From Mesorhizobium sp. Root102 (GTDB lineage Bacteria > Pseudomonadota > Alphaproteobacteria > Rhizobiales > Rhizobiaceae), in contig NZ_LMCP01000013.1 of assembly GCF_001425625.1 (NCBI RefSeq), positions 1-64,000 on the forward strand: a stretch of DNA of 64,000 bases, given 5' to 3'. A program made the position numbers and the translations under genes. The notes under the pieces are model-generated. The model was not told the DNA's origin. It saw nothing but the letters and a program-made list of their open reading frames with translations, and did no database searches. This document shows positions 1 through 8,928 of this stretch, in pieces. Every line of letters starts with the position of its first letter. Within the stretch, counting starts at the first letter, position 1.

Positions 1-93
1 CGTCTCGCGGGCACTCCCCGCAATCAACTCTTCACCGCCGAGGAGCTCAATCGTCTCGGCCCAGCCGTCATCTACAAGCGATTCGTGAGTCAT
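1..93 (-). CDS. IS4-like transposase, N-terminal fragment cut by the window edge
   Basis: A minus-strand frame opens with ATG at 93 and stays open to base 1, giving 31 residues that begin MTHESLVDDGWAETIELLGG and continue with a GEELIAGSARET-type stretch. This resembles the N-terminus of IS4-group transposases found in rhizobia, where a WAE...LGG..ALAASARET pattern precedes an Arg-rich segment. The catalytic DDE residues would lie outside the window. The plus strand also has an open frame here, but it lacks a start. The family call comes from memory of the N-terminal pattern only. No terminal inverted repeat can be delimited from this side. Confidence 0.45.
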   Translation of the reverse strand, partial: MTHESLVDDGWAETIELLGGEELIAGSARET

Positions 94-172
94 CGCAGTG
101 TAGAATCACAACCGATTCCCCACTGCAACACCTATCTTAGCGCATATGCCCTCGAGGGGGAGATTACGCTCA

Positions 173-394
173 TTACTGTGCTGCCGGCTCTTCGGCGTCG
201 CCTTCGTCGGTGAAGGGCGAGGCGCTGGGCACGCATTGTACCGACCAGCCGGCCGGTGTCGGCTGCTTCTGATATTCGGTGATGGCGGCGGTGCACTGTT
301 CGCGTTTGTCGAAGGTGCTGGGCAGCACGACCATGCCGCCCTGCGGGCCGGCGATTACCAGATACCAGACCAACGCTGCTGCGGTCGTAGCCAT
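173..394 (-). CDS. Small hypothetical protein with an N-terminal hydrophobic segment
   Basis: A 73-residue protein begins MATTAAALVWYLVIAG, a short hydrophobic stretch that could be a signal anchor. A soluble part follows with the pattern FDKREQCTAAITEYQ, two cysteines (in EQC and VQC) and an acidic C-terminus. ATG at 394 is preferred over an upstream in-frame ATG because GAGGAA lies at good spacing before it. The Cys-containing style is common among small periplasmic proteins of rhizobia, but I do not recognise a named family. It stands between the transposase fragment and a secreted lectin-fold-like gene and is not clearly in an operon. Confidence 0.6.
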   Translation of the reverse strand: MATTAAALVWYLVIAGPQGGMVVLPSTFDKREQCTAAITEYQKQPTPAGWSVQCVPSASPFTDEGDAEEPAAQ

Positions 395-558
395 GGGGAT
401 TTCCTCTGCCAGTTGGGCGCCTGTTGTGGGAGTCGCTGCAATCCTACCAACTCCACGGAAATGACGAAAGCATGACCGCGACGCAGCCTTCCACCGCCGC
501 ATCACAGGCGCGTGATGTGGCGGTGGGTTTCAGCCCCAATTTTTGAAGGCCGATTGGC

Positions 559-1188
559 TCAGTTGGTTGCGAAACAATAGAAAAGGCCGTCGCCGCCGGT
601 GCCCTTCAGCGCCTCTTGGCTGCAGCCGCCGCGCGAGGCATGCGAGGAATTCCAGGATTTGGCGGCAGCCGATTCGTCGAGGCCGGTGCGGTCATGATGG
701 CCCATCATCGCGGCTCCCTCAGCCCCGCTCATCGTCCAGTCGCCGCAGGTCTGGTCGGCGATCTTGGTGCCATCGGGCTTGGAGCCGGTCAGCATGTCGT
801 GGCGGTTCGGTTTGTCGCCGCGTCCGTTGACCATTTCGCCCTTCTCGTTCAGCGCAGTTTGTTTGGTGATGCCGTTGGCGTCACTGTGCAGAGAGGCGAC
901 GTCGTCTGCGATCTTGACGCCCTTGGCGTTCACCCACGGCCCCTTGCCGATACGGTCGCGCGCATCGGTGTCGCTGGTCGAAAGATAGGCAGCCCAGGTC
1001 TTGCCGGTGACGCCGGCGGCTTCCGCCAGCGAGGCGCAATGCGCGTCGGCACCCTTGAGGCCGCCGAGATCGGCGCCCTTGCCCGAACCGGCACTGGTGA
1101 CGAAGAAACTCATCGTTGCGTCTTGCGAATAGGCGGCGCCCGCAGCTGCGATCAGGGTGGCGGCGGTGGCGAGAAGCAGTTTGCGCAT
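559..1188 (-). CDS. Secreted protein with a C-type-lectin-fold-like domain
   Basis: 209 residues. The N-terminus MRKLLLATAATLIAAAGAAYS is a Sec signal peptide, so the product is probably periplasmic or secreted. The mature part carries FFVTSAGSGKGADLGGL, then GADAHCASLAEAAG and a WAAYLST segment. This arrangement is seen in bacterial proteins annotated as lectin or endostatin-like C-type-lectin fold. Later cysteines (QTCGDW, GGCSQEAL, FYCF) could form disulphides. The C-terminal FYCFATN is typical of this family's closing strand. The ligand is unknown. The gene stands alone with an 83-base leader before the SDR gene, which ends at 1272. Confidence 0.6.
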   Translation of the reverse strand: MRKLLLATAATLIAAAGAAYSQDATMSFFVTSAGSGKGADLGGLKGADAHCASLAEAAGVTGKTWAAYLSTSDTDARDRIGKGPWVNAKGVKIADDVASLHSDANGITKQTALNEKGEMVNGRGDKPNRHDMLTGSKPDGTKIADQTCGDWTMSGAEGAAMMGHHDRTGLDESAAAKSWNSSHASRGGCSQEALKGTGGDGLFYCFATN

Positions 1189-1271
1189 TATGGTCCTCCG
1201 GTTGGTCTTCGAATGAGTACATTCGAAGAAACGTTGCCGGAGGCCTATTTAATCCGCCTCGCAGTCAAGTT

Positions 1272-2012
1272 TTATTCCGGCTGCCGGTAGGCGACGAAGC
1301 GATTGTGCTTGGCCTGGAAGATCAATCCGGTCTCTTTCAGCTCCGGACTGGCCAGCGGCACGATGCGCTTGGCGATCTCGGAGGGGTGCGGCAGCGTCTC
1401 GGGATCTTCGCCCGGCACAGCCTGCGCCCGCATGGCGGTGCGGGTGGCGCCGGGGTCGGCGGCATTGACGCGCAGCGGCAGGCTTTGTGTCTCATGCGCC
1501 CAGGAGCGCATCATCGTCTCGACCGCCGCCTTGGATGCCGCGTAGGGCGCCCAGAAGGCGCGTGCCGAGTGCGCTGCGTTGGAAGTCAGGATGATCGCGC
1601 GGCCAGCGTCCGAGAGCCGCAGCAGCGGGTCGACCGAGCGGATCAGCCGCCAGGTCGAGGTGACGTTGATGGTCATCACCTTCTCGAAGGTCTTTGCTTC
1701 GACATGGCCGATCGGAGAGATCACGCCGAGCACGCCGGCATTGGCGACGAGAATGTCGAGCTTGCCCCAGCGTTCGTGGATGGCGCCGCCCAGCCGGTCG
1801 ATGCCGGCCATGTCGGCGAGGTCGAGCGGCACCAGTGTCGCCTGGCCGCCGGCCGCCTTGATCTGATCGTCGAGCTCTTCCAGGCCGCCGACAGTGCGCG
1901 CGACCGCGATGACATGCGCGCCGGCGGCAGCCAATTCCTTGGCGATGAAATAGCCGATGCCGCGCGAAGCGCCGGTGACGACCGCAACGCGGCCGGTAAG
2001 GTCGAGGGTCAT
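1272..2012 (-). CDS. Short-chain dehydrogenase/reductase (SDR) family oxidoreductase
   Basis: 246 residues from ATG at 2012; a longer frame would need a TTG at 2057, abutting purF, and is less likely. The nucleotide-binding motif TGASRGIG is at residues 13-20, NAG at 91-93, the catalytic Ser about 144 and YAASK (Tyr157, Lys161) further on, so all classical SDR catalytic residues are present. It should be an NAD(P)-dependent cytosolic oxidoreductase; the substrate cannot be read. It follows purF on the same strand with a 47-base gap, so it may be co-transcribed, although nothing ties it to purine synthesis. Confidence 0.85.
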   Translation of the reverse strand: MTLDLTGRVAVVTGASRGIGYFIAKELAAAGAHVIAVARTVGGLEELDDQIKAAGGQATLVPLDLADMAGIDRLGGAIHERWGKLDILVANAGVLGVISPIGHVEAKTFEKVMTINVTSTWRLIRSVDPLLRLSDAGRAIILTSNAAHSARAFWAPYAASKAAVETMMRSWAHETQSLPLRVNAADPGATRTAMRAQAVPGEDPETLPHPSEIAKRIVPLASPELKETGLIFQAKHNRFVAYRQPE

Positions 2013-2059
2013 GCGATGGATTCCGGAAATCTGGCTAAAAAAGTAACGATCCGGCAACC

Positions 2060-3529
2060 CTACGTCCCGCTCGTCGCCAGCAGCGACAGCGTGCGCACAT
2101 TGTCGTGGCCTTCGAAGTCGAGCAGGCGGGTCGGATACTGGCCGGTGAAGCAGGCGTCGCAGAATTGCGGCTGGTCGTTGTCGCGGCTGGTCTCACCGAC
2201 GGCGCGGTAGAGCCCGTCGATGGAGAGGAAGCCGAGCGAATCGACGCGGATGAACTCGGCCATCTCCTCCACCGACATGCGCGATGCCAAAAGCTTCGAC
2301 TTCTCCGGCGTGTCGACGCCGTAGAAGCAGGAGGCGCGTGTCGGCGGCGAGGCGATGCGCATATGGACTTCCTTGGCACCGGCGTCGCGCACCATCTGCA
2401 CGATCTTCTGGCTGGTGGTGCCGCGCACGATGCTGTCGTCGACCAGCACCACGCGCTTGCCCTCGATCATGCGGCGGTTGGCGTTGTGCTTCAGCTTGAC
2501 GCCCATGTGGCGGATCGAATCGCCGGGCTGGATGAAGGTGCGGCCGACATAGTGGTTGCGGATGATGCCGAGTTCGAAGGGGATGCCGGCGGCCTGGCTG
2601 AAGCCGATCGCCGCCGGCGTGCCCGAATCCGGCACCGGCACGACGATGTCGGCCTCGACCGGGCTTTCAACCGCAAGCTCGGCGCCAATCCGCTTGCGCA
2701 CCTCATAGACGTTGCGGCCTTCGACCGAGGAATCCGGCCGCGCGAAATAGACATATTCGAAGATGCAGAAGCGGGTCTTCTGCGGCTCGAAGGGGAACAG
2801 GCTTTCAATGCCCTTGGACGTGACGACGACCATTTCGCCGGGCTTCAGGTCGCGCACGAAACGCGCTCCGATGATGTCGAGCGCGCAGGTTTCGGAGGCC
2901 AGGATCCAGGCGCCGTCGAGATCGCCCAGCACCAGCGGCCGGATGCCGAGCGGGTCGCGGCAGCCGATCATCTTCTTGGCCGTCATCGCCACCAGCGAGA
3001 AGGCGCCCTCGACTTGCCGCACCGCATCGATGAAACGCGAGTTCAAATCGCGCTCCTTGCTGGTGGCGACGAGGTGCAAAAGCGTCTCGGTATCGGAGGT
3101 GGAGGAGAAGATCGCGCCTTGTTTCTGCAGCGCGCGCTGCACGGTCATGGCATTGGTCAGATTGCCGTTGTGGGCGACGGCAAAGCCGCCATCGGCCAAC
3201 TCGGCGAAGAAGGGCTGGATGTTGCGCATACCGGCGCCGCCCGTGGTAGCATAGCGTGTGTGGCCGATGGCGCGGTTGCCTTGCAAGCTGTCGATGACGC
3301 GCTGCTTGGTGAAGGTGTCGCCGATCAGGCCGACATGGTGTTCGACATGGAACTGGCTGCCGTCATAGGAAACGATGCCGGCCGCTTCCTGGCCGCGATG
3401 CTGGAGCGCATGCAGGCCCAACGTGACGATGGCCGCGGCATCCTGCCGGCCGAAAATGCCGAACACGCCGCATTCGTCGTGGAAATGGTCGTCGGCCTCG
3501 GCGGAAAGCACGTCGTCTGCGTCTGCCAT
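2060..3529 (-). CDS. purF: Amidophosphoribosyltransferase PurF
   Basis: First committed step of purine synthesis: PRPP plus glutamine gives phosphoribosylamine. ATG at 3529 is chosen because GGAG precedes it at good spacing; it gives 489 residues. The class-II glutaminase begins at Cys20 (ECGVFGIFG), so about 19 residues would be removed as a propeptide. The PRPP-binding motif VVLVDDSIVRGTT lies at about 360-372. Cys255 (RFCIFEY), a Cys in ASCFYG and the pair in CDACFTG match the positions of the [4Fe-4S] ligands in the Bacillus-type enzyme. It lies downstream of cvpA, a common association, separated by about 100 bases. Confidence 0.97.
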   Translation of the reverse strand: MADADDVLSAEADDHFHDECGVFGIFGRQDAAAIVTLGLHALQHRGQEAAGIVSYDGSQFHVEHHVGLIGDTFTKQRVIDSLQGNRAIGHTRYATTGGAGMRNIQPFFAELADGGFAVAHNGNLTNAMTVQRALQKQGAIFSSTSDTETLLHLVATSKERDLNSRFIDAVRQVEGAFSLVAMTAKKMIGCRDPLGIRPLVLGDLDGAWILASETCALDIIGARFVRDLKPGEMVVVTSKGIESLFPFEPQKTRFCIFEYVYFARPDSSVEGRNVYEVRKRIGAELAVESPVEADIVVPVPDSGTPAAIGFSQAAGIPFELGIIRNHYVGRTFIQPGDSIRHMGVKLKHNANRRMIEGKRVVLVDDSIVRGTTSQKIVQMVRDAGAKEVHMRIASPPTRASCFYGVDTPEKSKLLASRMSVEEMAEFIRVDSLGFLSIDGLYRAVGETSRDNDQPQFCDACFTGQYPTRLLDFEGHDNVRTLSLLATSGT

Positions 3530-3633
3530 CTTAAGCTCCGCTAAAATCGCCATATAGTGCGGGTTCGCGTCGAAAGCAACGCGCGCCGTGCAGCCGTTCA
3601 CACCATCGTCAGGTCCTGACGCCGTTTTTGGCG

Positions 3634-4302
3634 TCAGTTTGCCGGTGCAGCCGGGGCCGGATTGGCCGGTGCGTTGTCCGTCGGCGGTGTTGCGGGTTCA
3701 TCGTCAGGCGCCGGCGTGTTGACATCGTCGCCACCCGCGGGAGCATCCGCCGCCGGGGCGTCCGGAGCCGCGGGCGTCTCCGCGGCCGGCTGATTCGGGT
3801 TGAGCTTCTTGAGGATGGCGTTTTCCGGATCCTCGGGCAGCAGGCTTTCGAGCTTGGCGCCTATCTGCTCGAGCAGCGGCCGCGACTTGGCATCCGTGAC
3901 CCAGGCGGGAGCCTTGGCGCCGGCCAGCCAGTTGAAGAACAGCAGGGCCACGGCAACGACCAGTATGCCGCGCGCGGCGCCGTAGAGGAAGCCCAACGTG
4001 CGGTCGAGCGCGCCGATTCGGGAATCGATGATCCAGTCGGCGAGCTTCATGGTGATGACCGAGACGACGATCAGCGCGACGATGAAGACGACGCCGGCGG
4101 AGGCCGCCATGGCGATCTTTTCATTCTCGATGTAGGGCTTCAGGTAAGGCAGGACCGGCTTGTAGAAGAAGAAAGCCGCCGCCGCCGCTGCTGCCCAGGA
4201 GACAACGGACAGGACTTCGCGCGAGAAGCCGCGAACCATGGCGAGCATCGCCGAGACCAGAGTGAAGCCGACGAGAATTCCGTCAAGCAGCGTAATCGGC
4301 AT
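3634..4302 (-). CDS. cvpA: CvpA family inner-membrane protein
   Basis: 222 residues. Four hydrophobic segments occupy roughly residues 5-30, 35-55, 65-90 and 100-125, with the family pattern VRGFSREVLSVVSW after the first helix and GALDRTLGFLYGAARG between the third and fourth. CvpA was first linked to colicin V production and sits beside purF in many proteobacteria, as it does here. The last 60 or so residues are a low-complexity Pro/Ala/Asp-rich tail, probably disordered. The gene is downstream of radA on the same strand, separated by a palindromic repeat at 4340-4388. Confidence 0.9.
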   Translation of the reverse strand: MPITLLDGILVGFTLVSAMLAMVRGFSREVLSVVSWAAAAAAAFFFYKPVLPYLKPYIENEKIAMAASAGVVFIVALIVVSVITMKLADWIIDSRIGALDRTLGFLYGAARGILVVAVALLFFNWLAGAKAPAWVTDAKSRPLLEQIGAKLESLLPEDPENAILKKLNPNQPAAETPAAPDAPAADAPAGGDDVNTPAPDDEPATPPTDNAPANPAPAAPAN

Positions 4303-4339
4303 GTCTTTCGCCCCACTCCATGAGCCGCATTATAGCGCG

Positions 4340-4388
4340 GAGCATCGGGTTTTCCCAAAACCGGTTTCCGCTTTCGGGTCCGATGCTC
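4340..4388. repeat. Short palindromic repeat element abutting the radA stop codon
   Basis: The ends GAGCATCGG (4340-4348) and CCGATGCTC (4380-4388) are perfect inverted repeats. The inner part TTTTCCCAAAACCGG also folds back. The right end shares one base with the radA stop codon (minus-strand TAG at 4388-4390). The sequence style is that of palindromic repeats scattered through rhizobial genomes. It could stabilise or end the radA transcript before cvpA, but no U-run is present. Confidence 0.7.
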
Positions 4389-5791
4389 TAATCTTGTTCG
4401 TCCACGCGGCTTCGGCGTGAGCCGGCTATGCGTGCCACGAGGTCGGCAAGCTCGGTCGGCTGGAAAGAACCAGCCCCGATCCCCCCGGCCAATTCCCCGC
4501 TGCCCGAGGGCAGAACCGCGCTTCCAAAACCCAGCTTTTCGGCTTCCTTGAGGCGCTGTTGCGCATGCGCAACCGGCCTCACGGCGCCCGAAAGGCTGAT
4601 TTCGCCGAAATAGACGCAATCGGCGGGAAGGGCAAGACCGGTGAGCGAGGAAACCAGGGCCGCCGCCACCGCGAGATCGGCCGCGGGCTCCGAGATGCGG
4701 TAGCCGCCGGCGACGTTGAGATAGACATCGTGGCTGCCGAAGCGCACGCCACAATGGGCTTCGAGAACCGCCAGGATCATCGACAGCCGGGCGCCATCCC
4801 AGCCGACGACGGCGCGGCGCGGCGTGCCGAGAGAGGAGGGCGCGACCAGCGCCTGGATCTCGACCAGCACCGGCCTCGTCCCCTCCATGCCGGCGAAAAC
4901 CGCCGCACCCGGCGATTTGGCATGGCGTTCGCCAAGGAAAAGCTCGGACGGGTTGGCGACCTCGCGCAGGCCCTTGTCCGACATTTCGAAGACACCGATC
5001 TCGTCGGTCGGTCCAAAACGGTTCTTCACCGTGCGCAGGATGCGGTAATGATGGCCGCCTTCGCCTTCGAAGTAGAGCACGGCGTCGACCATGTGCTCGA
5101 CGACACGCGGCCCGGCGATCTGGCCTTCCTTGGTGACATGGCCGACCAACACGATCGCCGCCCCTGTGGATTTCGCATAACGGATCATCGCCTGGGCGGC
5201 GGCGCGCACCTGGGTGACGGTCCCCGGCGCCGAATCGGCAAGGTCGGTCCACAGCGTCTGGATCGAATCCAGGATGACCAGGTCAGGCCGCTTGCCGTCG
5301 GCTATTGTCGCCAGGATGTCCTCGACATTGGTCTCGGCGGCAAGTTCCACCGGAGAGAAGGCGACGCCAAGCCGCTGCGCCCGCAGCCTGATCTGCGCGA
5401 CCGCCTCTTCGCCCGAGACATAGACGATGCGGTGGCCCTTTGACGCCAGTGCGGCGGCCGCCTGGGTGAGCAGCGTCGATTTGCCGATGCCGGGATCGCC
5501 GCCGACCAGCAGCGCCGAGCCACGCACGAAACCACCACCGGTGGCGCGATCGAGTTCGCCGATGCCCGAGATGATGCGCGGCGCGTCCTCGATGTCGCCG
5601 GACAGCGTGGTCAGCACCACCGCGCGGCCTTTGCGGGCGTTGCGCGTGTTGGCTGGCCCTGAGCCGATGCCGCCGGACGTGCCTTCCTCGACCAGCGTGT
5701 TCCACTCGCCGCAGGCATCGCATTTGCCGGCCCAGCGCTGATGCACCGATCCGCAATTTTGGCAGATGAATTGCACGCGCGATTTAGCCAT
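4388..5791 (-). CDS. radA: DNA repair protein RadA (Sms)
   Basis: 467 residues, normal full length. The N-terminal zinc finger uses Cys10, Cys13, Cys24 and Cys27 (CQNC...CDAC). The Walker A motif GGDPGIGKST lies at about 97-106 and the RadA signature KNRFG at 256-260, followed by a Lon-protease-like C-terminal domain. RadA is a hexameric helicase-type ATPase that processes recombination intermediates in the cytoplasm. It lies 56 bases downstream of dnaB on the same strand. In several relatives alr sits between these genes; here it does not. Confidence 0.97.
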   Translation of the reverse strand: MAKSRVQFICQNCGSVHQRWAGKCDACGEWNTLVEEGTSGGIGSGPANTRNARKGRAVVLTTLSGDIEDAPRIISGIGELDRATGGGFVRGSALLVGGDPGIGKSTLLTQAAAALASKGHRIVYVSGEEAVAQIRLRAQRLGVAFSPVELAAETNVEDILATIADGKRPDLVILDSIQTLWTDLADSAPGTVTQVRAAAQAMIRYAKSTGAAIVLVGHVTKEGQIAGPRVVEHMVDAVLYFEGEGGHHYRILRTVKNRFGPTDEIGVFEMSDKGLREVANPSELFLGERHAKSPGAAVFAGMEGTRPVLVEIQALVAPSSLGTPRRAVVGWDGARLSMILAVLEAHCGVRFGSHDVYLNVAGGYRISEPAADLAVAAALVSSLTGLALPADCVYFGEISLSGAVRPVAHAQQRLKEAEKLGFGSAVLPSGSGELAGGIGAGSFQPTELADLVARIAGSRRSRVDEQD

Positions 5792-5847
5792 CAGATGGCT
5801 GCTGCTTGAAAATGGCTTGGGCGTGGTGGCGACGGTAGGTCAAAAAG

Positions 5848-7338
5848 CTACTCGAACCTTTCCGGCAGGTGGTGCTCCTCGGCAAGGTCGGAGAAGCGGG
5901 TGAACTCGCCCTGGAAGGCAAGGCTGACCGTGCCGGTCGGTCCGTGGCGCTGCTTGGCGATGATCACTTCGGCCTTGCCCTGGACCTCGATCATCTTCGT
6001 TTCCCAGGCGAGGTGCTCCGGCGTGCCTTTCTCCGGCTCCTTGTTCTTGATGTAATATTCCTCGCGATACACGAAGAGCACGACGTCGGCGTCCTGCTCG
6101 ATCGAGCCCGACTCGCGCAGGTCGGACAGCTGCGGATGCTTGTCGTCGCGGCTTTCGACCTGACGCGAGAGCTGTGAGAGGGCGATGATCGGCACGCCAA
6201 GCTCCTTGCCGAGTGCCTTCAGTCCGGTGGTGATCTCGGTGATTTCCTGGACGCGGTTCTGCGACGCCTTGGCCGACGAACCCTGCATCAGCTGGATATA
6301 GTCGATGACCATCAGATCCAGCCCGCGCTGGCGCTTGAGGCGGCGGGCGCGCGCCGCAAGCTGGGCGATCGAAATACCGCCCGTCTGGTCGATGTAGAGC
6401 GGCCGCTTGTGGTTCTCCTGCGTATACGCGACCAGCTTGCCGAAATCGGCTTCGGTCAGGTCGCCGCGCCTGATTTTCGATGACGGGATCTCGGTCTGCT
6501 CGGAGATGATGCGGGTGGCCAGCTGCTCCGACGACATTTCGAGCGAGAAGAAGCCGACGACGCCGCCATTGGCCGCCTTTACGGAGCCGTCGGCCTGCTG
6601 GGCGGGCTCATAAGCGGCCGCGATGTTGTAGGCGATGTTGGTGGCCAGCGACGTCTTGCCCATGCCCGGGCGGCCGGCGATGATGATCAAATCCGATGGC
6701 TGCAGGCCGCCCATGCGGTGGTCGAGATCGCGCAGGCCGGTGGCAATGCCGGACAGGTGACCATCGCGCATATAGGCCGCGCTTGCCATGTCGACGGCGT
6801 TCTTCAACGCATCGGAAAAACTCTCGAAACCACCGTCGTAGCGGCCGTTTTCAGCCAGTTCGAACAGCCGCCGCTCGGCATCCTCGATCTGCTCGGTGGG
6901 CGCCATGTCGACCGGCGCGTCATAGGCGATGTTGACCATGTCCTCGCCGACGGTGATCAGCGCGCGGCGTGTCGCAAGATCGTAGATGGCGCGGCCATAG
7001 TCGGTGGCGTTGACGACTGTCACGGCCTCCACCGCCAGCCGCACGACATATTGCGCCATCGTCATGTCGCCAACCTTCTCGTCGGCCGGCAGGAAAGTCT
7101 TCAGCGTGATCGGCGTCGCCACCTTGCCCATGCGGATGAACTCGGACGCCACCTCAAAGATCTTGCGGTGCAGCGGCTCGTAGAAATGGCTGGCCTTGAG
7201 GAAGTCCGAGACGCGGTAGAAGGCGTCGTTGTTGACGAGGATGGCGCCGAGCAGCGCCTGCTCGGCCTCGATGTTGTTTGGTGCTTCACGATAAAGCGGT
7301 GTTTCCGCCACGCCGAATTTTCGCGCTGCCTCTGCCAT
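5848..7338 (-). CDS. dnaB: Replicative DNA helicase DnaB
   Basis: 496 residues. The N-terminal domain carries the family start NIEAEQALLGAILVNN (about 22-37). The RecA-type motor has Walker A GRPGMGKTS at about 222-230, then FSLEMSSEQLATR and LIVIDYIQLM-type motifs, and SQLSRQVESR near the end of the motor. No intein interrupts the motor motifs. DnaB is the ring helicase of the replication fork. The leader contains two DnaA-box-like sequences (7437-7465). Confidence 0.98.
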   Translation of the reverse strand: MAEAARKFGVAETPLYREAPNNIEAEQALLGAILVNNDAFYRVSDFLKASHFYEPLHRKIFEVASEFIRMGKVATPITLKTFLPADEKVGDMTMAQYVVRLAVEAVTVVNATDYGRAIYDLATRRALITVGEDMVNIAYDAPVDMAPTEQIEDAERRLFELAENGRYDGGFESFSDALKNAVDMASAAYMRDGHLSGIATGLRDLDHRMGGLQPSDLIIIAGRPGMGKTSLATNIAYNIAAAYEPAQQADGSVKAANGGVVGFFSLEMSSEQLATRIISEQTEIPSSKIRRGDLTEADFGKLVAYTQENHKRPLYIDQTGGISIAQLAARARRLKRQRGLDLMVIDYIQLMQGSSAKASQNRVQEITEITTGLKALGKELGVPIIALSQLSRQVESRDDKHPQLSDLRESGSIEQDADVVLFVYREEYYIKNKEPEKGTPEHLAWETKMIEVQGKAEVIIAKQRHGPTGTVSLAFQGEFTRFSDLAEEHHLPERFE

Positions 7339-7436
7339 GATATCCCCGATTTCGATCCCGACCTTCGATATCAGAACGTGACGAGTCGATGCTGACCTTT
7401 CTGCATCACTACGCGACCAACGAACCTTGATGCCCG

Positions 7437-7468
7437 TTGTTCACAGGAACGACCAATCGTCCACAGGA
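7437..7468. promoter_or_regulatory. Two DnaA-box-like direct repeats upstream of dnaB
   Basis: TTGTTCACA at 7437-7445 and TCGTCCACA at 7457-7465 each match seven of nine bases of the consensus TTATCCACA, and both are followed by GGA. They lie exactly 20 bases apart in the same orientation, about 100-130 bases upstream of the dnaB start codon. This could be a DnaA-responsive element for helicase expression. The match is imperfect and short, so it is a suggestion only. Confidence 0.3.
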
Positions 7469-7556
7469 GAGTATTCCCGTGCCCCGATTCCGGTTGACTC
7501 GACAGGGCATTGATTCCTACCTGACTCGTCGGAACGAAGCAAGAACATTGCGCTGT

Positions 7557-8540
7557 TCATTTTGCGGTGTTGTCCAGCCTGTCGCCCCAGTCCACCCGCC
7601 GGGCCAGCTTGAAGTCGGCGCCGTCGCGCTTGGTGAACAGGCGCTCGGTGGCAGTGCCGTCGTCCTGGCAAAGCTTGAGCAGAACCTTGCCGGAGCCGGA
7701 TTTCGGCGGTGCAAGAACCCGTGCCTGGTGTGAAGTTGGTCCGTCGCGGGACGCTGCGACATAGATGAACTTCTCGTCCTCCCACGGCACGTCGGCGTCC
7801 TTTGCCAGCCGGTGCAGGCGTGAGCGGGCGACGCGGCGGGAAAAATGGCACCAGTCGGGCGGGGCGAGCGGGCAGGGCGCCTGATGCGGGCAAGGCGCAA
7901 GCACATGCGCGCCCGCCTCGATCAGCTGCCGGCGCCCGGCAAGGATGCGCTGCCAGCCGGCCGGGGTGCCGGGCTCGACGATCAACAGCGTGTCGGCGGT
8001 GAGCTGCCAGAGCCGGCCGATGAGCTTTGGCAGCGATGCTGGGGCGATTTCGTCCAGCACATAGGCGCATGTGACCAGATCGGCCGGCTCGAGGTCGGCA
8101 AGGTCGATGGTGGCATCACCCGCCAACCATCTGGTCTGGGCGGCAATTGCGTCGCCGGCAAGCGCCTCGCCCACCTTGCGTACCGCCGCGCTCGCTTCCA
8201 GCAGCACAGCCTGTTCGAGATCGGGCCACCGATCGGTCGTGGCCCAGAGCACCGTACCAGGGCCGGCGCCGACATCGAGCAGGCTCTTGGGTTGAAGGCC
8301 GGGCTTGGCGTCGCTCAGCGCGTCGAGGCTGGCGCGGATCGCGGCATAGGTCGCCGGCAGCCGCGTCGCCAGATAGGCCTTCACCGCCAGATCCTCGGCC
8401 ATGTGCAGACGGCCGTCGCGCAACTCGGCACGGTAACGGTCGGACAGCGTTTTTGCCGCTTGTTTGAGTGCCGTCAGAGGAACGTTTTCGAGCAGGCGCT
8501 CCACGCCTTGGCGAAGGGATGCCGGCAACTCCATCTTCAT
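7557..8540 (-). CDS. Rsm22-family (ribosomal small-subunit) methyltransferase-like protein
   Basis: 327 residues starting at ATG 8540. This start is fixed by an ATGA overlap with the ynfA stop; a longer open frame runs antisense-like through ynfA and is not the gene. The SAM-binding motif DVGAGPGT is at about 89-96. The C-terminal half has a Cys-rich patch ([23 protein letters not shown]) characteristic of Rsm22, a mitochondrial ribosome small-subunit factor of alphaproteobacterial descent. Probable role: methyltransferase or assembly factor acting on the 30S subunit. The overlap implies translational coupling to ynfA. Confidence 0.85.
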   Translation of the reverse strand: MKMELPASLRQGVERLLENVPLTALKQAAKTLSDRYRAELRDGRLHMAEDLAVKAYLATRLPATYAAIRASLDALSDAKPGLQPKSLLDVGAGPGTVLWATTDRWPDLEQAVLLEASAAVRKVGEALAGDAIAAQTRWLAGDATIDLADLEPADLVTCAYVLDEIAPASLPKLIGRLWQLTADTLLIVEPGTPAGWQRILAGRRQLIEAGAHVLAPCPHQAPCPLAPPDWCHFSRRVARSRLHRLAKDADVPWEDEKFIYVAASRDGPTSHQARVLAPPKSGSGKVLLKLCQDDGTATERLFTKRDGADFKLARRVDWGDRLDNTAK

Positions 8541-8860
8541 GCGCCCCGCGGGACGAGAAGGATCACCGAAGCGCCGGCAATACAAAGTGCGGCACCGGCA
8601 AAATCCCAGCGGTCGGGGCGCACGCCCTCCACCAGCCACAGCCAGCCAAGCGACGCCGCAATGTAGATGCCGCCGTAGGCGGCGTAGGCTCGACCGGCGG
8701 CTGACGTGTCGACCAGTGCCAGCAGGAAGCCGAACAGGGCGAGCGAGGCGAGACCGGGGAGCAGCCACAGCGGCGACTTCCCCAGCCGCCACCAGGCCCA
8801 GAACGAGAAGCAGCCGGCGATCTCGGCCAGGGCGGCAGCGGCATAGAGCACGTAGGTCAT
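8537..8860 (-). CDS. ynfA: YnfA family (UPF0060) small membrane protein
   Basis: 107 residues, the usual family length, with four hydrophobic helices. The signatures [10 protein letters not shown] near the N-terminus and [12 protein letters not shown] at about residue 57 match E. coli YnfA, so the start at 8860 is well supported by homology. Some relatives are small multidrug-resistance-like exporters, but the substrate is unknown. Its stop overlaps the start of the rsm22-like gene. A perfect terminator-type hairpin ends one base before the start codon, leaving no room for a ribosome binding site outside the hairpin. Confidence 0.9.
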   Translation of the reverse strand: MTYVLYAAAALAEIAGCFSFWAWWRLGKSPLWLLPGLASLALFGFLLALVDTSAAGRAYAAYGGIYIAASLGWLWLVEGVRPDRWDFAGAALCIAGASVILLVPRGA

Positions 8861-8861
8861 G

Positions 8862-8894
8862 AAAAAGGTCCCGTGACGATCACGGGACCTTTTT
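8862..8894. terminator. Bidirectional hairpin terminator between cfa-like gene and ynfA
   Basis: GGTCCCGTG (8867-8875) pairs perfectly with CACGGGACC (8881-8889) around the loop ACGAT. Five A residues flank one side and five T residues the other, so it works as an intrinsic terminator in both directions. On the minus strand it should end the cfa-like transcript (stop at 8929). Its T-run ends one base before the ynfA ATG. Confidence 0.85.
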
Positions 8895-8928
8895 CAGTGC
8901 AGGGGCCGGCAATGGCAAGCGGCAATGC

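Noticed and set aside
2105..3544. Long open frame on the plus strand opposite purF (over 470 codons)
   Set aside because: purF is unmistakable on the minus strand. The antisense frame has no recognisable domain and is explained by high GC at third positions.
5848..7338. Possible intein in dnaB
   Set aside because: Walker motifs and the DnaB C-terminal motifs are continuous at normal spacing in 496 residues.
8540..8792. N-terminal extension of the rsm22-like gene through ynfA
   Set aside because: The extension is out of frame with ynfA, is Arg/Ala-rich without conserved features, and the ATGA overlap gives a better start.
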